From contig JAIXRW010000006.1 in assembly GCA_027484985.1 (NCBI GenBank), positions 1-47,641 of the forward strand: DNA of 47,641 nt, written 5' to 3'. The notes beneath the pieces are model-generated. The model was given only the letters and a program-made list of their open reading frames with translations, was not told the origin of the DNA and did no database searches. A program made the position numbers and the translations under genes. Positions within the stretch are counted from its first letter, which is position 1; every line of letters begins with the position of its first letter. This document shows positions 8,160 through 16,377 of the stretch, in pieces. This DNA comes from Rhodobacter sp. (GTDB taxonomy: Bacteria; Pseudomonadota; Alphaproteobacteria; Rhodobacterales; Rhodobacteraceae).

Positions 8160-8211
8160 GCGGGGGTTTCACACCCCCGCACCCCCGTGGGATATTTGAA
8201 GGCAGAAAATG
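8160..8211 (+). repeat. Dispersed GC-hairpin/ATATTTG repeat, copy 1
   Basis: CGGGGGTTTCACACCCCCG hairpin followed by CACCCCCGTGGGATATTTG and an A-rich tail. It shares its layout with copies at 16205, 23547 and 25792. It lies in the gap between mcl1 and the SRPBCC gene; the rest of this 371-base gap holds the small-RNA candidate and nothing else I can recognise. Confidence 0.6.
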
Positions 8212-8324
8212 CGAGAGGGCGCGGTTTTCGGCTATCCCATTGTTATAACGTGATGAATATCGGGATACTTCAGCGGGGATGCCGGATTTGCTAGGGCAGG
8301 GAGGGGCATTTCAGGGGGTATCAT

Positions 8325-8807
8325 ATGCGGATAGTGATCTGGTCCGGTGCGGGGCTTTTGTTGCTGGCGGGGCTGGTGGTGGCGGTCGGGTTGGCCTTGC
8401 CTGCAGTGCGGGAGGGGCGGGCCGAGGTTGTGATTGCGGCGGCGCCGGCGCGGATTTTGGCGGTGATTGCCGATGTGGAGGCGCAGACCGAGTGGCGGCA
8501 GGGGATTTTGGCTGTCGAGCGGACGGCTGAGGGCTGGGTCGAGGTGACGGCGCGGGGTGAGCGGATTTCTTTCGTGACGGAGGTCATGGGCGAGGCGCGC
8601 ATCCGGCTGCGCTTTGCCTCGGACGCCGGATATAGCGGGGTGTGGGAGGCAGAACTGTCACCAGACGCCGGGGGCACGCGGATCGCGGTGGTGGAGCGGG
8701 CCGAGATACCATCGTTGCCGGGCCGGATTCTGGCGCGGCTGTTCTTTGATCCCGAGGCTTTTGCCACCATGTATCTGGCGGCACTCAGGGCGCGGGTGGA
8801 GGGGTGA
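8325..8807 (+). CDS. SRPBCC (START-like) family protein with N-terminal anchor
   Basis: A 160-residue protein. Residues about 4-24 are a strongly hydrophobic segment (membrane anchor or signal). The remainder reads as a SRPBCC/polyketide-cyclase-like ligand-binding fold: AEVVIAAAPARILAVIADVEAQTEWRQ is the typical first strand and helix pair, and ERAEIPSLPGRILARLFF the long C-terminal helix region. Members bind hydrophobic ligands, but no ligand can be named. The next gene starts 3 bases after its stop, suggesting co-expression. Confidence 0.75.
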   Translation: MRIVIWSGAGLLLLAGLVVAVGLALPAVREGRAEVVIAAAPARILAVIADVEAQTEWRQGILAVERTAEGWVEVTARGERISFVTEVMGEARIRLRFASDAGYSGVWEAELSPDAGGTRIAVVERAEIPSLPGRILARLFFDPEAFATMYLAALRARVEG

Positions 8808-8810
8808 GGG

Positions 8811-9245
8811 ATGGCCGAGCGGAAGAAGAAGCCGACCGATTGGCGCAAGCGGTTTGGCGCGGCGAAGGCGCCGCATGTGGTGATGCTGCACAGCGATTTT
8901 GCGGGGGTGAAGGCGGGGAATACGATGCTGATCTCTTCGCCCGGCGAGATTGCGAATTACCTCGCGCGTATCCCGCAGGGCGAGACGCGGACGATGGACC
9001 GGCTGCGGAACGAATTGGCGCGCAAGGCGGGGGCCGATGCGATGTGCCCGGTGACGGCGGCGATTTATCTGCGCGTGGTCGCCGAGGTGGCGCTGGACGA
9101 TCTGGCCCAAGGCAAGCCGCTGGAGGCTGTGGTGCCGTTCTGGCGCGTGGTGATGCCCGACCGCAAGATCGCGCAAAAGCTGTCTTGCGGGGTGGATCAT
9201 GTGGCGCATCTGCAGGCGCTTGAGGCGGGCACCGCGAAAGGATAG
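8811..9245 (+). CDS. Conserved hypothetical protein
   Basis: A 144-residue soluble, basic-start protein. I recall similar unannotated proteins in Rhodobacteraceae but cannot name a family with certainty. Notable segments are MAERKKKPTDWRKRFG at the N-terminus, GETRTMDRLRNELARKAGAD, MCPVTAAIYLRVVAEVALDD and PFWRVVMPDRKIAQKLSCG. Two conserved-looking cysteines (in MCPVT and LSCG) and an isolated arginine-rich helix are visible. PFWRVV is faintly like the PCHRVV motif of alkyltransferase-like proteins but lacks the cysteine. It is translationally close to the SRPBCC gene and precedes accA. Confidence 0.7.
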   Translation: MAERKKKPTDWRKRFGAAKAPHVVMLHSDFAGVKAGNTMLISSPGEIANYLARIPQGETRTMDRLRNELARKAGADAMCPVTAAIYLRVVAEVALDDLAQGKPLEAVVPFWRVVMPDRKIAQKLSCGVDHVAHLQALEAGTAKG

Positions 9246-9320
9246 CGCGCCGGCCTGCCGCGCGAGTTGCATCTTGGCCCCTGCTTGGCCATATAGGGGC
9301 GATCCGCGTGGGAGTGCCCG

Positions 9321-10280
9321 ATGAACTATCTGGAATTCGAAAAGCCGCTGGCCGAGATCGAGGGCAAGGCGGAAGAATTGCGCGCCTTGGCGCGGTCCAA
9401 TTCCGGCATGGACGTGACCAAGGAAGCCGAGGCGCTGGACCGCAAGGCCGAGGCGATGTTGAAGGACCTGTACAGGGACCTGAACCCTTGGCGGAAATGT
9501 CAGGTGGCGCGCCATCCCGACCGGCCGCATTGCAAGGATTACATTGACGCGCTGTTTTCCGAATTCACGCCGCTGGCGGGGGACCGGAACTTTGCCGATG
9601 ACCATGCGGTGATGGGCGGGATCGCGCGGTTCAACGACCAGCCCGTGGTGATTATCGGCCATGAAAAGGGCAATGACACCAAAAGCCGGATCGAGCGGAA
9701 TTTCGGCATGGCGCGGCCCGAGGGCTATCGCAAGGCCATTCGCCTGATGGACATGGCCGACCGGTTCCATATGCCGGTGATCACGCTGGTGGATACGCCC
9801 GGCGCATATCCGGGCAAGGGCGCGGAAGAGCGTGGGCAGGCCGAGGCGATTGCGCGGTCAACCGAGAAGTGCCTGCAAATCGGCGTGCCGCTGGTTTCGG
9901 TGGTGATCGGCGAGGGCGGATCGGGCGGGGCGGTGGCCTTTGCCACGGCGAACCGTGTGGCGATGCTGGAACATTCGGTCTATTCGGTGATCAGCCCCGA
10001 GGGATGCGCGTCGATTCTGTGGAAGGATGCAGAAAAGATGCGCGAGGCGGCGGAAGCCCTGCGCCTGACCGCGCAGGATTTGCAGAAGCTGGGCGTGATC
10101 GACCGGATCATCAAGGAACCCTTGGGCGGCGCACAGCGCGGCCAGAAGGAAACGATCGAAGCGGTGGGCAAGGGCATCGAGACGATGCTGAAAGAGCTGT
10201 CGGGCAAGAAGCGCGAGGCGCTGATCCGCGACCGGCGGCAGAAGTTCATCGAGATGGGATCAAAGGGTCTGGCGGCCTGA
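9321..10280 (+). CDS. accA: Acetyl-CoA carboxylase carboxyltransferase subunit alpha
   Basis: Together with AccD it transfers carboxyl groups from biotin to acetyl-CoA, giving malonyl-CoA for fatty acid synthesis. The protein is 319 residues, standard length, starting [20 protein letters not shown]. Crotonase-fold elements [36 protein letters not shown] and the [15 protein letters not shown] stretch are intact. A strong terminator follows at 10303. AccD and biotin carboxylase genes are not in the window. Confidence 0.97.
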   Translation: MNYLEFEKPLAEIEGKAEELRALARSNSGMDVTKEAEALDRKAEAMLKDLYRDLNPWRKCQVARHPDRPHCKDYIDALFSEFTPLAGDRNFADDHAVMGGIARFNDQPVVIIGHEKGNDTKSRIERNFGMARPEGYRKAIRLMDMADRFHMPVITLVDTPGAYPGKGAEERGQAEAIARSTEKCLQIGVPLVSVVIGEGGSGGAVAFATANRVAMLEHSVYSVISPEGCASILWKDAEKMREAAEALRLTAQDLQKLGVIDRIIKEPLGGAQRGQKETIEAVGKGIETMLKELSGKKREALIRDRRQKFIEMGSKGLAA

Positions 10281-10302
10281 AGGCCGGTCTTTGGACAGGA
10301 AC

Positions 10303-10338
10303 AACGCCCCCTGCCGATGGCGGGGGGCGTTTTCGTTT
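10303..10338 (+). terminator. Rho-independent terminator between convergent accA and mtkB
   Basis: AACGCCCCC (10303-10311) pairs with GGGGGCGTT (10323-10331) across an 11-base loop, followed by TTTCGTTT. It sits between two convergent genes and ends within the last bases of mtkB, so it can serve accA and probably both directions. Confidence 0.85.
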
Positions 10339-11234
10339 CAGGCGGCGGCGCGGCGCGTCAGCACCGAGGCCATGGTTTCGCCCATGGCCGAAGGGTTCGG
10401 CGCGATGGTGATGCCTGCGGCCGACAGAATCTCGACCTTTTCCTGCGCGCTTTCGCCAAAGGCGCTGATGATGGCACCGGCATGGCCCATCTTGCGGCCC
10501 TTGGGGGCGGACAGGCCGGCGATATAGGCGACGACCGGTTTCTTCATGTGGTCGCGGGCATAGATCGCGGCTTCGGCTTCCTGCGGGCCGCCGATTTCGC
10601 CGATCATCATCATGGCATCGGTTTCGGGATCGGCTTCGAACAGTTCGAGGATGTCGCGGAAGCTGGAGCCGTTGATCGGGTCGCCACCGATGCCGACCGA
10701 GGTGGAAACGCCGATGCCGAGCGCCTTCATCTGGCTGGCGGCTTCATAGCCGAGCGTGCCCGAGCGGCCGACGATGCCCACGCGGCCCGGCATGTAGATA
10801 TGCGGCGGCATGATGCCCATGAAGCCGCGGCCGGGCGAGATGATGCCCGCGCAGTTGGGCCCGATCAGGCGCAGTTTGCGGTCGGCGGGGTAGCGTTTGA
10901 GGAAGCGCTTGACCTTCATCATGTCTTGGCTGGGGATGCCATCGGTCACGCAGACGGCGGTTTTGATGCCTGCATCGGCCGCTTCCATGATTGCATCGGC
11001 GGCAAAGGGCGGGGGGACGAAGACGAGGGATGCTTCGGCGCCCGTCGCCTCGACCGCCTCGCGCACGGTGTTGAAGAGCGGCAGGCCCAGCAGGGTTTCG
11101 CCGCCGCGGCCGGGGGTGACGCCGCCCACGACATTGGTGCCGTGCTTGATCATGTCCTGCGCGTGGAACTGGCCGATGCGGCCGGACATACCCTGCACGA
11201 TGACACGGGTCTTTTCGGTGATGAGAATCGCCAT
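10338..11234 (-). CDS. mtkB: Malate-CoA ligase (malate thiokinase) subunit beta, SucD-like
   Basis: A 298-residue CoA-binding subunit of the succinyl-CoA-synthetase family. With MtkA it converts malate, ATP and CoA to malyl-CoA in the serine cycle. Features: [16 protein letters not shown] (nucleotide/CoA loop), [50 protein letters not shown] and GHAGAIIS with the phosphohistidine. The segments [16 protein letters not shown] and [23 protein letters not shown] stretch match methylotroph MtkB as I recall it. SucD is the main alternative; being the last gene of sgaA-mclA-mtkA-mtkB favours MtkB. Confidence 0.85.
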   Translation of the reverse strand: MAILITEKTRVIVQGMSGRIGQFHAQDMIKHGTNVVGGVTPGRGGETLLGLPLFNTVREAVEATGAEASLVFVPPPFAADAIMEAADAGIKTAVCVTDGIPSQDMMKVKRFLKRYPADRKLRLIGPNCAGIISPGRGFMGIMPPHIYMPGRVGIVGRSGTLGYEAASQMKALGIGVSTSVGIGGDPINGSSFRDILELFEADPETDAMMMIGEIGGPQEAEAAIYARDHMKKPVVAYIAGLSAPKGRKMGHAGAIISAFGESAQEKVEILSAAGITIAPNPSAMGETMASVLTRRAAA

Positions 11235-11244
11235 GATGACCTCT

Positions 11245-12417
11245 TTAAGCTGCGGATTTCAGACGGGTCGCGACGGCCTTTTCGGCAGCCTCGGCCAGTG
11301 TGTCGGCGGTGATGAGCGGCAGGCCCGATTGCGACAGGATGCGCTTGCCTTCCTCGACATTCGTGCCGGCCAAGCGGACGACGACGGGAATGGTCATGCC
11401 CACCTCGCGGTAGGCTTGGACCACGCCTTCGGCCACCCAGTCGCAGCGGTTGATGCCTGCGAAAATGTTCACAAGGATCACGCTGACATTGCGGTCGGCC
11501 AGCACCGTGCGGAAAGCCCGCACCACCCGCTCGGGGCTGGCACCGCCGCCAATATCAAGGAAATTGGCGGGTTCTCCTCCGGCAAGCTTGATCATGTCCA
11601 TGGTGGCCATGGCCAGACCGGCGCCGTTGATGATGCAGCCGATATCGCCATCAAGGCCGACATAGGCAAGGCCGTAATCGCCCGCGGCGCTTTCGCGGGG
11701 GTCTTCCTGTGACCGGTCGCGCAGTTCGGCGATTTCGGGGCGGCGGAACAGGGCGTTGGTGTCGAAGGACATTTTTGCGTCAAGCGCCACGAGGTCGCCT
11801 GCGCCGGTGATGACGAGGGGGTTGATTTCGACCATCACGGCGTCAAGGTCGCGGTAGGCGCGATAGCAGGCTTTCAGGATTGTCACCATCTGCGCGATCT
11901 GCCCGCCCTTGAGGCCGAGTTTGAAGGCGAGTTCGCGGGCCTGAAATTCCGACAGGCCCACGGCGGGGTCGATCGTCATGCGTTGCAGGCTGTCGGGGTC
12001 TTCATGCGCGAGGTCTTCGATCTCCATCCCGCCATGGGCGGAGGCGACGATCATGATGCGTTCGGATTTGCGGTCGAGCACGAAGCCCAGATACATTTCC
12101 TTGGCAATGTCGGACGCACCTTCTACCCAGAGGCGATAGACGCCCTTGCCATTGGCATCGGTCTGCTTGGTGACAAGCTGCTTGCCGAACAGGGTGGCGG
12201 CGAAGGATTGCACCTCGGCTTCCGATTTGCAGAGCTTGACGCCCCCTGCGGCACCACGGCCGCCCGAGTGGATTTGCGCTTTCACAACCCACGCGTTGCC
12301 GCCCAGTTCGCGGGCGCGGTAGCCCGCCTGTTCGGGGCTGTAGGCAAGGCCGCCACGCGGGACGGGCACGCCGAAGCGGGCGAGGATTTCCTTGGCTTGG
12401 TATTCGTGAATATCCAT
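11245..12417 (-). CDS. mtkA: Malate-CoA ligase (malate thiokinase) subunit alpha, SucC-like
   Basis: A 390-residue ATP-grasp subunit partner of MtkB. It begins [20 protein letters not shown], has the ATP-grasp lid [17 protein letters not shown], metal-binding VEINPLV and the C-terminal [18 protein letters not shown]oA-ligase module. The gap to mtkB is 10 bases and to mclA 12 bases, so one transcript is near certain. Family membership is certain. Substrate (malate rather than succinate) is inferred from the malyl-CoA lyase and serine-glyoxylate aminotransferase neighbours. Confidence 0.86.
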   Translation of the reverse strand: MDIHEYQAKEILARFGVPVPRGGLAYSPEQAGYRARELGGNAWVVKAQIHSGGRGAAGGVKLCKSEAEVQSFAATLFGKQLVTKQTDANGKGVYRLWVEGASDIAKEMYLGFVLDRKSERIMIVASAHGGMEIEDLAHEDPDSLQRMTIDPAVGLSEFQARELAFKLGLKGGQIAQMVTILKACYRAYRDLDAVMVEINPLVITGAGDLVALDAKMSFDTNALFRRPEIAELRDRSQEDPRESAAGDYGLAYVGLDGDIGCIINGAGLAMATMDMIKLAGGEPANFLDIGGGASPERVVRAFRTVLADRNVSVILVNIFAGINRCDWVAEGVVQAYREVGMTIPVVVRLAGTNVEEGKRILSQSGLPLITADTLAEAAEKAVATRLKSAA

Positions 12418-12429
12418 TCGGAAACTCCG

Positions 12430-13371
12430 TTACGAGCGGTTTGCGATGGCTTCGGCGACGACCAGCACGTTGCGGGCCATCTTTTCCGAAGCGGCGTCGA
12501 TCATCTTGCCGTCAAGGCTTGCCGCGCCTTTGCCCTGGCTTTCCGCGATCTTGAGTTCCTCGATGATGCGGCGGGCCTTGGTCACTTCGGCCTCGGTCGG
12601 GCTAAAGACGTCATTGGCCATTTCAACCTGCGACGGATGGATGGCCCATTTGCCTTCGCAGCCCAAGGCAGCGGCGCGGCGTGCGCCGTCCTTGTAGCCT
12701 TCGGGATCGGAGAAATCACCGAAGGGGCCGTCGATGGCGCGCAGGCCGTAAGCGCGGCAGGCGATGACCATGCGGCTGATGGCGGCGTGCCACTGGTCGC
12801 CGGGGTAATGCGGGTTCAGGCCGCCGATATTGGTGGTGCGGGCCCGCATGGAGGCCGCGTAATCGGCCACGCCGAAATGCATCGCCTCAAGCCGGCCACC
12901 GAATTGCGCGATGGATTCGACATTGGCCATGCCGAGCGCGGTTTCGATCAGCGCCTCAAGCCCGACGCGGGTGGTGTAGCCCTTGGCCATCTCGATCTGG
13001 TTGACCATGGCTTCGACCATGTAAAGATCATCGCGCACGCCGACCTTGGGCACCAGCAGGGTATGCACCTTGCTGCCGGCCTGTTCCATCACATCGACCA
13101 CATCGCGGTACATGTAATGCGTATCAAGCCCGTTGATGCGGACCGAGACGGTCTTGCCCTTGGCGGCCCAGTCGATGTCGTTCAGGGCCTGGATGCAGTT
13201 CTTGCGGGCCTGTTCCTTTTCGGGCGGGGCAACGGCATCTTCCAGGTCGAGAAAGACGTAATCGGCGGGGCCGTTCGCGGCCTTGTCGATCATCGCGGGG
13301 TTGGACGACGGGACAGCGAGTTCCGATCGCTGCAGGCGTTGACGCCGCAGCGGGTGCAAAGTGTGGGACAT
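12430..13371 (-). CDS. mclA: Malyl-CoA lyase, serine-cycle type
   Basis: A CitE-like enzyme of 313 residues that cleaves malyl-CoA from MtkAB to acetyl-CoA and glyoxylate. RLQRSELAVPSSNPAMIDKA, FLDLEDAVAPPEKEQARKN, RINGLDTHYMYRDVVDVMEQ, ETALGMANVE, DGPFGDFSDPEGY and GKWAIHPSQVEMANDVF are seen; the pattern RSELAVPGSNP/HYMYRDVVD matches the Methylobacterium serine-cycle enzyme as I recall it, more than the Mcl1 at 6997. The start MSHTLHPLRRQ at 13371 is 20 bases after the sgaA stop. Upstream in-frame codons overlap sgaA and look non-coding. The alternative is a malyl-CoA thioesterase (Mcl2 type), which the operon context argues against. Confidence 0.87.
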   Translation of the reverse strand: MSHTLHPLRRQRLQRSELAVPSSNPAMIDKAANGPADYVFLDLEDAVAPPEKEQARKNCIQALNDIDWAAKGKTVSVRINGLDTHYMYRDVVDVMEQAGSKVHTLLVPKVGVRDDLYMVEAMVNQIEMAKGYTTRVGLEALIETALGMANVESIAQFGGRLEAMHFGVADYAASMRARTTNIGGLNPHYPGDQWHAAISRMVIACRAYGLRAIDGPFGDFSDPEGYKDGARRAAALGCEGKWAIHPSQVEMANDVFSPTEAEVTKARRIIEELKIAESQGKGAASLDGKMIDAASEKMARNVLVVAEAIANRS

Positions 13372-13391
13372 TTTATTCCTGTTGGTTCGGC

Positions 13392-14606
13392 TTATTCGGC
13401 AGCGATGCGGGCGGCGAGCGGGCGCTGCACCGCACGGGCGACGGGTTCGGCATAGACCGTTTGCGCGGCGGCAACACCCGACCCGAAGCGCACCTGTGCG
13501 CCAGCGGCGGCAAGGGCCATTTCGGCAATCGAGATCGCGGTCAGGCACATGCCTTCGTTCAGGTCGCCAAGATGGCCGATGCGGAACACCTTGCCGTTCA
13601 ACGGGCCAAGGCCCGAACCGAGCGAGCAGTTGTAGCGGTCATAGGCGGTCTTGATGACATCGCGGGCATCGACGCCTGCGGGGGTTTTGATCGCGGTGAC
13701 GGTGTCGGAGTAGAGCGAGGGGTGTTCGGCGCAGACATCGAGGCCCCAGGCCGCAACCGCGCTGCGCACGCCGGTGGCAAGGCGGCGGTGGCGGGCGATG
13801 ACGTTGTCGAGCCCTTCGTCGATCATCCGGTCCAGCGCCTTACGCAGGCCGTGCAGCAGTTGCGTCGGCGGGGTATAGGGGAAATAGCCCGTGTCGTTCA
13901 TGCGGGCCATATCGGCAAAGTCAAAGAAGCAGCGGCGCATGGTGTTCTTTTGTGCCGCCGCCATGGCCTTGGGGCTGACGCCCAGCATGCCGAGGCCCGC
14001 GGGCAGCATGAAGCCCTTTTGCGTGCCGGTGACGGCCAGATCGACGCCCCATTCATCCATGCGGAAGTCGATGCAGGCGATGGACGATACGCCATCGACG
14101 AAGAGAAGGGCATCGTGGAACGCCTCGTCCAGCGCGCGGCGGACAAGGGCGACGTCCGAGGTGACGCCGGTTGCGGTTTCGTTATGGGTGACGAACACGG
14201 CCTTGATGGTGCCGTGGCGGTCATTTCCAAGGATGCGGGCAAATTCGTTGACCGGAACGCCCGCGCCCCATGCGACATCGACCACTTCGACATCGAGGCC
14301 GAGTTTCTTGGCCATCTCGATCCACAGATGGCTGAACTGGCCGTGGCGGGCCATCAGCACGCGGTCGCCGGGGTTCAGGGTGTTGGTGATCGCCGCTTCC
14401 CAGCAGCCGGTGCCCGAACCGGGGAACAGCATGACGCGGCCGGTTTCGGTGCGGAACACCTTTTTCAGGTCGCTGAACAGGCCCATGGTCAGATCGCCGA
14501 AATCGGGGGCGCGATGGTCCTGCATCGGCACGTTCATGGCTTGGCGCACGGCTTCCGGCACGTTGGTCGGGCCGGGGATGTAAAGATGCTGGGTTCCGGT
14601 TTTCAT
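13392..14606 (-). CDS. sgaA: Serine-glyoxylate aminotransferase
   Basis: A class V PLP aminotransferase of 404 residues that makes glycine and hydroxypyruvate from glyoxylate and serine in the serine cycle. QHLYIPGPTNVPEAVRQAM is the characteristic N-terminus. FPGSGTGCWEAAITNTL, THNETATGVTSD and the PLP-lysine region VTGTQKGFMLPAGL are present. The ATG at 14606 follows a GGAGGAACGCC ribosome-binding stretch, so the 17 upstream in-frame codons are not used. It is the first gene of the operon. The AT-rich palindromes at 14690-14721 lie about 85 bases upstream and probably control it. Alanine-glyoxylate aminotransferase is the closest alternative. Confidence 0.93.
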   Translation of the reverse strand: MKTGTQHLYIPGPTNVPEAVRQAMNVPMQDHRAPDFGDLTMGLFSDLKKVFRTETGRVMLFPGSGTGCWEAAITNTLNPGDRVLMARHGQFSHLWIEMAKKLGLDVEVVDVAWGAGVPVNEFARILGNDRHGTIKAVFVTHNETATGVTSDVALVRRALDEAFHDALLFVDGVSSIACIDFRMDEWGVDLAVTGTQKGFMLPAGLGMLGVSPKAMAAAQKNTMRRCFFDFADMARMNDTGYFPYTPPTQLLHGLRKALDRMIDEGLDNVIARHRRLATGVRSAVAAWGLDVCAEHPSLYSDTVTAIKTPAGVDARDVIKTAYDRYNCSLGSGLGPLNGKVFRIGHLGDLNEGMCLTAISIAEMALAAAGAQVRFGSGVAAAQTVYAEPVARAVQRPLAARIAAE

Positions 14607-14689
14607 GGCGTTCCTCCGCTGTTGGCGTGCTTGTGGCACCCTTGTGCGGTTGTGCAAAATGAAAGCGGGTTTCGCTGTAAGTGCGAATA

Positions 14690-14721
14690 TTTACAGATAC
14701 GTAAATTTGTAATATTGTAAA
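14690..14721. promoter_or_regulatory. Tandem palindromic operator candidate between sgaA and its regulator
   Basis: Two adjacent 16-base elements: TTTACAGATACGTAAA (14690-14705, arms TTTAC/GTAAA) and TTTGTAATATTGTAAA (14706-14721, arms TTT/AAA around AATATT). Half-site TGTAAA/TTTACA recurs, with a further TGTAA at 14676. The stretch is strikingly AT-rich for this genome, and lies between the sgaA operon and the divergent regulator gene. It is probably the regulator's own binding site and may also hold promoter -10 elements. Confidence 0.6.
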
Positions 14722-14751
14722 CATGACGAAACCTGCATTGTGTGCGGTGGT

Positions 14752-16149
14752 ATGCAAAAGACTTTCATCGGGCCACATCTGCGCCGCCTGCGGCAGGAAC
14801 GGGGCGAGACGCAGCAACAGATGGCGCGGGCGCTGGGGATCAGCGCGTCCTATGTCAACCTGCTGGAAAACAACGAACGCTCGGTTTCCGTTGCGGTGAT
14901 GCTGCGGATGTTCGAGGTTTACGGCGTCGATTGGCGCGATCTGGCGGATGAGGATGGCACCAGCCAGCTGGCCGACCTGCGCGCCGCGATGCAGGACCCG
15001 CTGTTTGCCGATGACCGGCCCGATCTGGCGCAATTGCGCGCCTCGCTGGTGCATGCGCCGGCGCTTGCGGCATCGTTCCTGCGGCTGCATCGGGCCTATC
15101 TGGCGGCGACGGATCAGCTTTTGTCACTGTCGGAAGGTGAGGCGCCGATGCTGGCCGCATCGCCCGAGGCGGCGGTGCATAACGAATTCCGCCGCCACAA
15201 GAACCATTTCCGCGAGCTGGAAGAGGCGGCCGAGGGGTTCTGGGCGGGCGAGGCGGTCGAGCCGGACGAGATTTACGTCACGCTCAAGCGGCGGTTGCGG
15301 GAAAAGGTGGGGGTGGTGGTGCGGCTGGTGCGGGTGGAAGACCTGCCCGGAACGCTGCGGCAATATGACGAGGGGCGGCACGAGATACTGCTGTCAGAGG
15401 CGCTGGACCATACCAACCGCACCTTTCAACTGGTGCATATGGCGGGGCTGCTGGAACAGCGGGCGCTGCTGGATCTGCTGGTGGCGCGGTCGGGCATTGC
15501 CGATCCGCGCGGCAAGGCGCGGCTGCGGGTGGAACTGGCGAACTATTTCGCCGCTGCGGTGCTGATGCCTTACGGCGCCTTTCTGGCCGAGGCGCGGGCC
15601 ACGAAATACGATCTGGACCATATCGCCACGCGGTTCGGGGTCAGTTTCGAACAGGCCTGCCACAGGGCGACGACCTTGCAGCGCGAAGGGGCGCAGGGGG
15701 TGCCGTTCTTTTTCATGCGGATCGACAAAGGCGGGAACGTGACCAAGCGGTTCAACGCGACGGGCTTCCATCTGGCCGAACATGGCGGGGCCTGCCCGCG
15801 GCTGGACGTACATACAAGCTTTCGCACGCCGGGGCGGATTGTGCCGCAGTTTGTGGAAATGCCGGACCGGTCACAGTTTTTCGTGTTTTCGCGCACGGTG
15901 GACCGCCCCACTTGGGCGCGGCACCGGCAGGATAACCGGCTGGCCGTGGCGATGGGCTGCGCGGTCGAACATGCCCCTGCCATCGGCTATGCCGAACAGT
16001 TCGCGCTGGGCGGGGCTGCCATGACGGAAGTTGGCATCAACTGCCGCATCTGCCCACGGTCGGGCTGCGACCAGCGCGCGCATCAGGCGGTGGTGCTGTC
16101 GCAACCCGTGGACGAAAAGCGCCGTGGTGCCACGCGGTTCGAGGCTTAG
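14752..16149 (+). CDS. XRE-family transcriptional regulator with ScfR/RamB-type domains
   Basis: A 465-residue regulator. Residues about 5-60 are a helix-turn-helix (LRRLRQERGETQQQMARALG, then ISASYVNLLENNERSVSV). The middle resembles an IrrE/ImmA-like domain, with FQLVHMAGLLEQ in the place where HExxH would stand, so no metalloprotease site is preserved. The C-terminus is the DUF2083 type ending with conserved cysteines in CRICPRSGCDQRAHQ. Relatives (RamB, PccR) sense acyl-CoA status and control glyoxylate, propionyl-CoA or acetate genes. Divergent placement makes it the likely controller of sgaA-mclA-mtkAB. A GTG at 14740 is an alternative start. Confidence 0.88.
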   Translation: MQKTFIGPHLRRLRQERGETQQQMARALGISASYVNLLENNERSVSVAVMLRMFEVYGVDWRDLADEDGTSQLADLRAAMQDPLFADDRPDLAQLRASLVHAPALAASFLRLHRAYLAATDQLLSLSEGEAPMLAASPEAAVHNEFRRHKNHFRELEEAAEGFWAGEAVEPDEIYVTLKRRLREKVGVVVRLVRVEDLPGTLRQYDEGRHEILLSEALDHTNRTFQLVHMAGLLEQRALLDLLVARSGIADPRGKARLRVELANYFAAAVLMPYGAFLAEARATKYDLDHIATRFGVSFEQACHRATTLQREGAQGVPFFFMRIDKGGNVTKRFNATGFHLAEHGGACPRLDVHTSFRTPGRIVPQFVEMPDRSQFFVFSRTVDRPTWARHRQDNRLAVAMGCAVEHAPAIGYAEQFALGGAAMTEVGINCRICPRSGCDQRAHQAVVLSQPVDEKRRGATRFEA

Positions 16150-16204
16150 TGCCTATCCCGGCTATTTGCGACACTTCGCGCTTTACGCCCGGCGGAAGGC
16201 AAGA

Positions 16205-16270
16205 GGGGGGCCAGCCCCCAAATCGGCCCTTGGCCGATTTCCCCCCGGGATATTTGGACCAGTGTGAAAG
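16205..16270 (+). repeat. Dispersed GC-hairpin/ATATTTG repeat, copy 2
   Basis: GGGGGGCCAGCCCCC hairpin, then an inserted perfect 9-base palindrome (AAATCGGCC-CTT-GGCCGATTT), then CCCCCCGGGATATTTGGACC and AGTGTGAAAG. It is between the convergent regulator and plsC genes, so it may act as a terminator. The remainder of 16150-16377 shows no gene. Confidence 0.65.
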
Positions 16271-16377
16271 CGATGCAGCTTCACCTTTGCACAAATACTC
16301 ATCTTGCCACGGCTGACGCAGGCGCAACGTGGGACGGAAGGGCGGGATTTTTCGCAAGTATCCGGGGTGGCAGCGGG

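Noticed and set aside
10338..12417. Housekeeping succinyl-CoA synthetase sucCD
   Set aside because: Family fits, but the operon partners are malyl-CoA lyase and serine-glyoxylate aminotransferase, and the segments recall methylotroph malate thiokinase.
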